A stretch of DNA of 16,366 nucleotides from positions 1 to 16,366 of the forward strand of contig CAYOQG010000108.1 of the NCBI GenBank assembly GCA_964405925.1. Direction: 5' to 3'. Positions 14,726 to 16,366 of this stretch are shown one piece after another. Every line of letters begins with the position of its first letter. Positions within the stretch are counted from its first letter, which is position 1. Made by a program: the position numbers and the translations under genes. Below the pieces are notes generated by a model. It was not told the DNA's origin. It did not search any database and worked only from the letters and a program-made list of their open reading frames with translations. The DNA comes from GCA-020344555 sp964405925. GTDB lineage: Bacteria > Planctomycetota > Phycisphaerae > UBA1845.

Positions 14726-16237
14726 CTACTCGTCGTCCTCGTCGTGGTCTTGGTCACCAGGTTCTTCGGCCTCTGTGGTCTCGGTTTCTTCAGTGGCGAG
14801 CGCAGCTTCTTGAACGGCCAGGGCCCGCTCGTGAGCTGCGTCAACTTCGTCCGCCGCCGCCCGTGCCTCTTCCTCGGCGATTCGAGCGATCTCTTCCGCC
14901 AGTTGGGCGTTTTCGACGGCTTCGGCGAATGCGAGTTCCTCAGCCATGCGGGCCTGCTCCTCCGCGGTGACGGCTTCCTCTTCGGCTGTCAGCGCTTCTT
15001 CGTGTGCTTCGAGAGCCTCTTCAAACGCCTCTGAGCGCTGTGTAAGACGATCTTCGAGCTCATCGATCCGCTCCTCGATTTCTTCCGCTCGCTCTTCTAG
15101 CTGTTCCGCTTGTTCTTCGAGTATCTCCGCCTGGTGCTCGATGGCCTCTGACTGCTGCTCGATGTCTCGAGCCTGTCGCTCGAGGACCTCGGCTTTGGAC
15201 TCCACTTCGCGTACCTTCGATTCGTCCTCCGACTCGACGGAAGACCGTAGCTCGTCAGCGGCCTCGCGCAGCTCATCCGCCTTCTCTCTCAGCTTATCCG
15301 CGGCTTCCCGAACCTCATCAGCTCGTTCGTTGAGGGACTCTGCAGCTTCTTCGATAGCCCGCATCTTGGCCTCGAGCGATGCACGCTCTGTGGCAAAGCC
15401 CTTAACGTGCTCCCGCTGGCGACGCATGGCATCACGAAAAGCTGTCGCAGCCCGGGCCGCCGGACGCGGGCGGGCGACGGCTTCCCCTCGGGCCAAACGT
15501 TCCAGGAGTTCCGGTGGGCTTGGAGGAGCCACCATGAACTCGGGTGTCACATCTGACCGGCCGTCCTTGGAGGGATGGATGAGGTGTACGAAAGCACCAA
15601 ACACCTGCTGCTGTTTGCTGTTGCCGTGTACTTCGATTCCATCGTCGAGCGGCCGAACCAACACGGGGACGTCGGACCGCACCATCAGTTGCGTGAGCGC
15701 CTCAAGCTTGCCCTCGGGGAGCTTATAGACGCGCACAAGATCCTCACCGTCATGGCCGACCCCAAAGAAGGTCATGTCTAGCGTAGGGCCAGCGACGACA
15801 TGCGGCTCTGGGGCGGCGAAGACATGCTGTGCGTGCGGTACAGGCGGAACCGGCGGACACGGTGGACAGGGCGGGCTCGGTGGGCAAGGAGCGCACGGAC
15901 CACACGGTGCGCAGGGACTGCAAGGTTCACACGGTGAACAGGAATCGCATGGGGCACAGGGGGCGTCTGGGCCGGGGGTGCGCCCTTCGCAGGGCCCGCG
16001 TCGACTCCGTTCTTTCCGCGCCTCGACTCGCCTCTCGGCTCGTTCCTCAGCTCTTCTCTCGCCTCTCTTGGCCTTCCTTGCCTCTTTTACTTTGGCCTTC
16101 TCTTTGCATCGAGCCTTCTCCCGCTTGACCTCGGTGTCCTTGCAGCGAGGGCTCTTGACGCAGTCGTGGGTGAGCTTGGCGAGTTCTTTGCCCAACCGGT
16201 CGAGTTCTGCCCCGAGGCGTTCCAGTTGCTCCGCCAA
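14726..16237 (-). CDS. Cysteine-ladder / coiled-coil protein with a secretin-like subdomain (start uncertain)
   Basis: I do not recognise the whole protein. From a TTG at 16237 it has 503 residues. Visible parts are: an N-terminal amphipathic helix (1-22); a very basic Lys/Arg/Glu helix (about 38-80); a Pro-Cys tract with Cys at every third residue from 94 to 118 and again at 124 and 127; a beta-alpha-beta-beta-alpha-like unit (about 165-222: VYKLPEGKLEALTQLMV, then a strand pair, then VFGAFVHLIHP) resembling ring-building motifs of secretin N domains; a Pro/Ala/Arg-rich linker; a heptad coiled coil (about 282-485) rich in Ala and Glu; and an acidic tail. The frame is open upstream to a TAG at 16325-16327 and would add a hydrophobic stretch (GYAPLLALGAGSVAIGG), so the true N-terminus probably carries an export signal. 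That extension has no ATG, GTG or TTG; a CTG at 16306 follows GAGGGG by six bases. The cysteines suggest an oxidising, extracytoplasmic location. Confidence 0.72.
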   Translation of the reverse strand: MAEQLERLGAELDRLGKELAKLTHDCVKSPRCKDTEVKREKARCKEKAKVKEARKAKRGERRAEERAERRVEARKERSRRGPCEGRTPGPDAPCAPCDSCSPCEPCSPCAPCGPCAPCPPSPPCPPCPPVPPVPHAQHVFAAPEPHVVAGPTLDMTFFGVGHDGEDLVRVYKLPEGKLEALTQLMVRSDVPVLVRPLDDGIEVHGNSKQQQVFGAFVHLIHPSKDGRSDVTPEFMVAPPSPPELLERLARGEAVARPRPAARAATAFRDAMRRQREHVKGFATERASLEAKMRAIEEAAESLNERADEVREAADKLREKADELREAADELRSSVESEDESKVREVESKAEVLERQARDIEQQSEAIEHQAEILEEQAEQLEERAEEIEERIDELEDRLTQRSEAFEEALEAHEEALTAEEEAVTAEEQARMAEELAFAEAVENAQLAEEIARIAEEEARAAADEVDAAHERALAVQEAALATEETETTEAEEPGDQDHDEDDE

Positions 16238-16366
16238 CTCGTCGTCGTTGGGGCCGCCGATGGCGACGCTTCCGGCGCCCAGGGCGAGCAGTGGTGCATA
16301 GCCCAGGGCTGACCCCTCGTTCTTCTACACAAGTTGCGGTCCGGCTCGGGCTTCCGGGCCGAAGAG

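Noticed and set aside
14703..14726. Intrinsic terminator at the end of the cysteine-ladder gene
   Set aside because: A 6-bp GCATCG/CGATGC stem exists, but the loop is 12 bases and no T-run follows on the minus strand.
14946..15728. Plus-strand 260-codon serine-rich ORF
   Set aside because: Poly-Ser/Ala/Arg composition is the expected complement of the Glu/Ala/Arg coiled coil on the other strand.
15774..16301. Plus-strand ORF with collagen-like Gly-x-y repeats
   Set aside because: It is antisense to the x-Pro-Cys triplets of the minus-strand gene, whose complement automatically gives Gly at every third position. The minus-strand frame is far longer and has coherent domains on both sides; beyond the repeat the plus-strand frame becomes Ser/Leu/Arg-rich without structure.

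Overview
The window looks like a piece of a Planctomycetota genome, most likely Phycisphaerae-like. The evidence is gene content: a secreted multidomain protein ending in PKD and dockerin-type EF-hand modules, a squalene-cyclase-like toroid protein encoded next to ExbB/ExbD, PD40 (TolB-type) propeller repeats, and a very long periplasmic TPR protein. No rRNA, tRNA, CRISPR array, insertion sequence or phage gene was recognised. This lineage call is inferred from domain style, not from a marker gene.

Layout. Bases 1-4993 carry two plus-strand genes for exported proteins. The first is the 3' part of an M6/immune-inhibitor-A-like protein with Ig-like, PKD and dockerin modules. Its expected HExxH zinc motif reads HMYLH. 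The second is a complete C69-family (Ntn-hydrolase) dipeptidase-like protein. Bases 5074-14221 carry four minus-strand genes transcribed towards the first pair: giant TPR protein -> ExbB/TolQ -> ExbD/TolR -> a 1524-residue membrane fusion protein. Bases 14222-14725 form a gap holding a possible frameshifted small gene. Bases 14726 to about 16324 hold an unusual minus-strand gene with a cysteine ladder, a secretin-like subdomain and a long heptad coiled coil.

The most interesting system is the minus-strand cluster. Its gene order parallels a Tol-Pal/Ton energy-transduction operon: a CpoB-like TPR protein, a proton-channel pair, then one polypeptide combining a TolB-like propeller, a TonB/TolA-like transmembrane segment with a Ser-x3-His pair, a disordered spacer of about 530 residues, an alpha/alpha toroid, a carboxypeptidase-regulatory-like domain and a terminal beta-sandwich. 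I infer that the fusion protein is the force-transmitting partner of the adjacent ExbB/ExbD motor, and that the toroid and beta-sandwich act at the outer membrane or cell wall. The sequence supports the architecture and topology; the function is a hypothesis.

Two places, the 5' end of the cysteine-ladder gene and the small gene in the 14.2-14.7 kb gap, look as if single-base indels in short G runs disturb otherwise protein-like frames. They deserve a check against reads.
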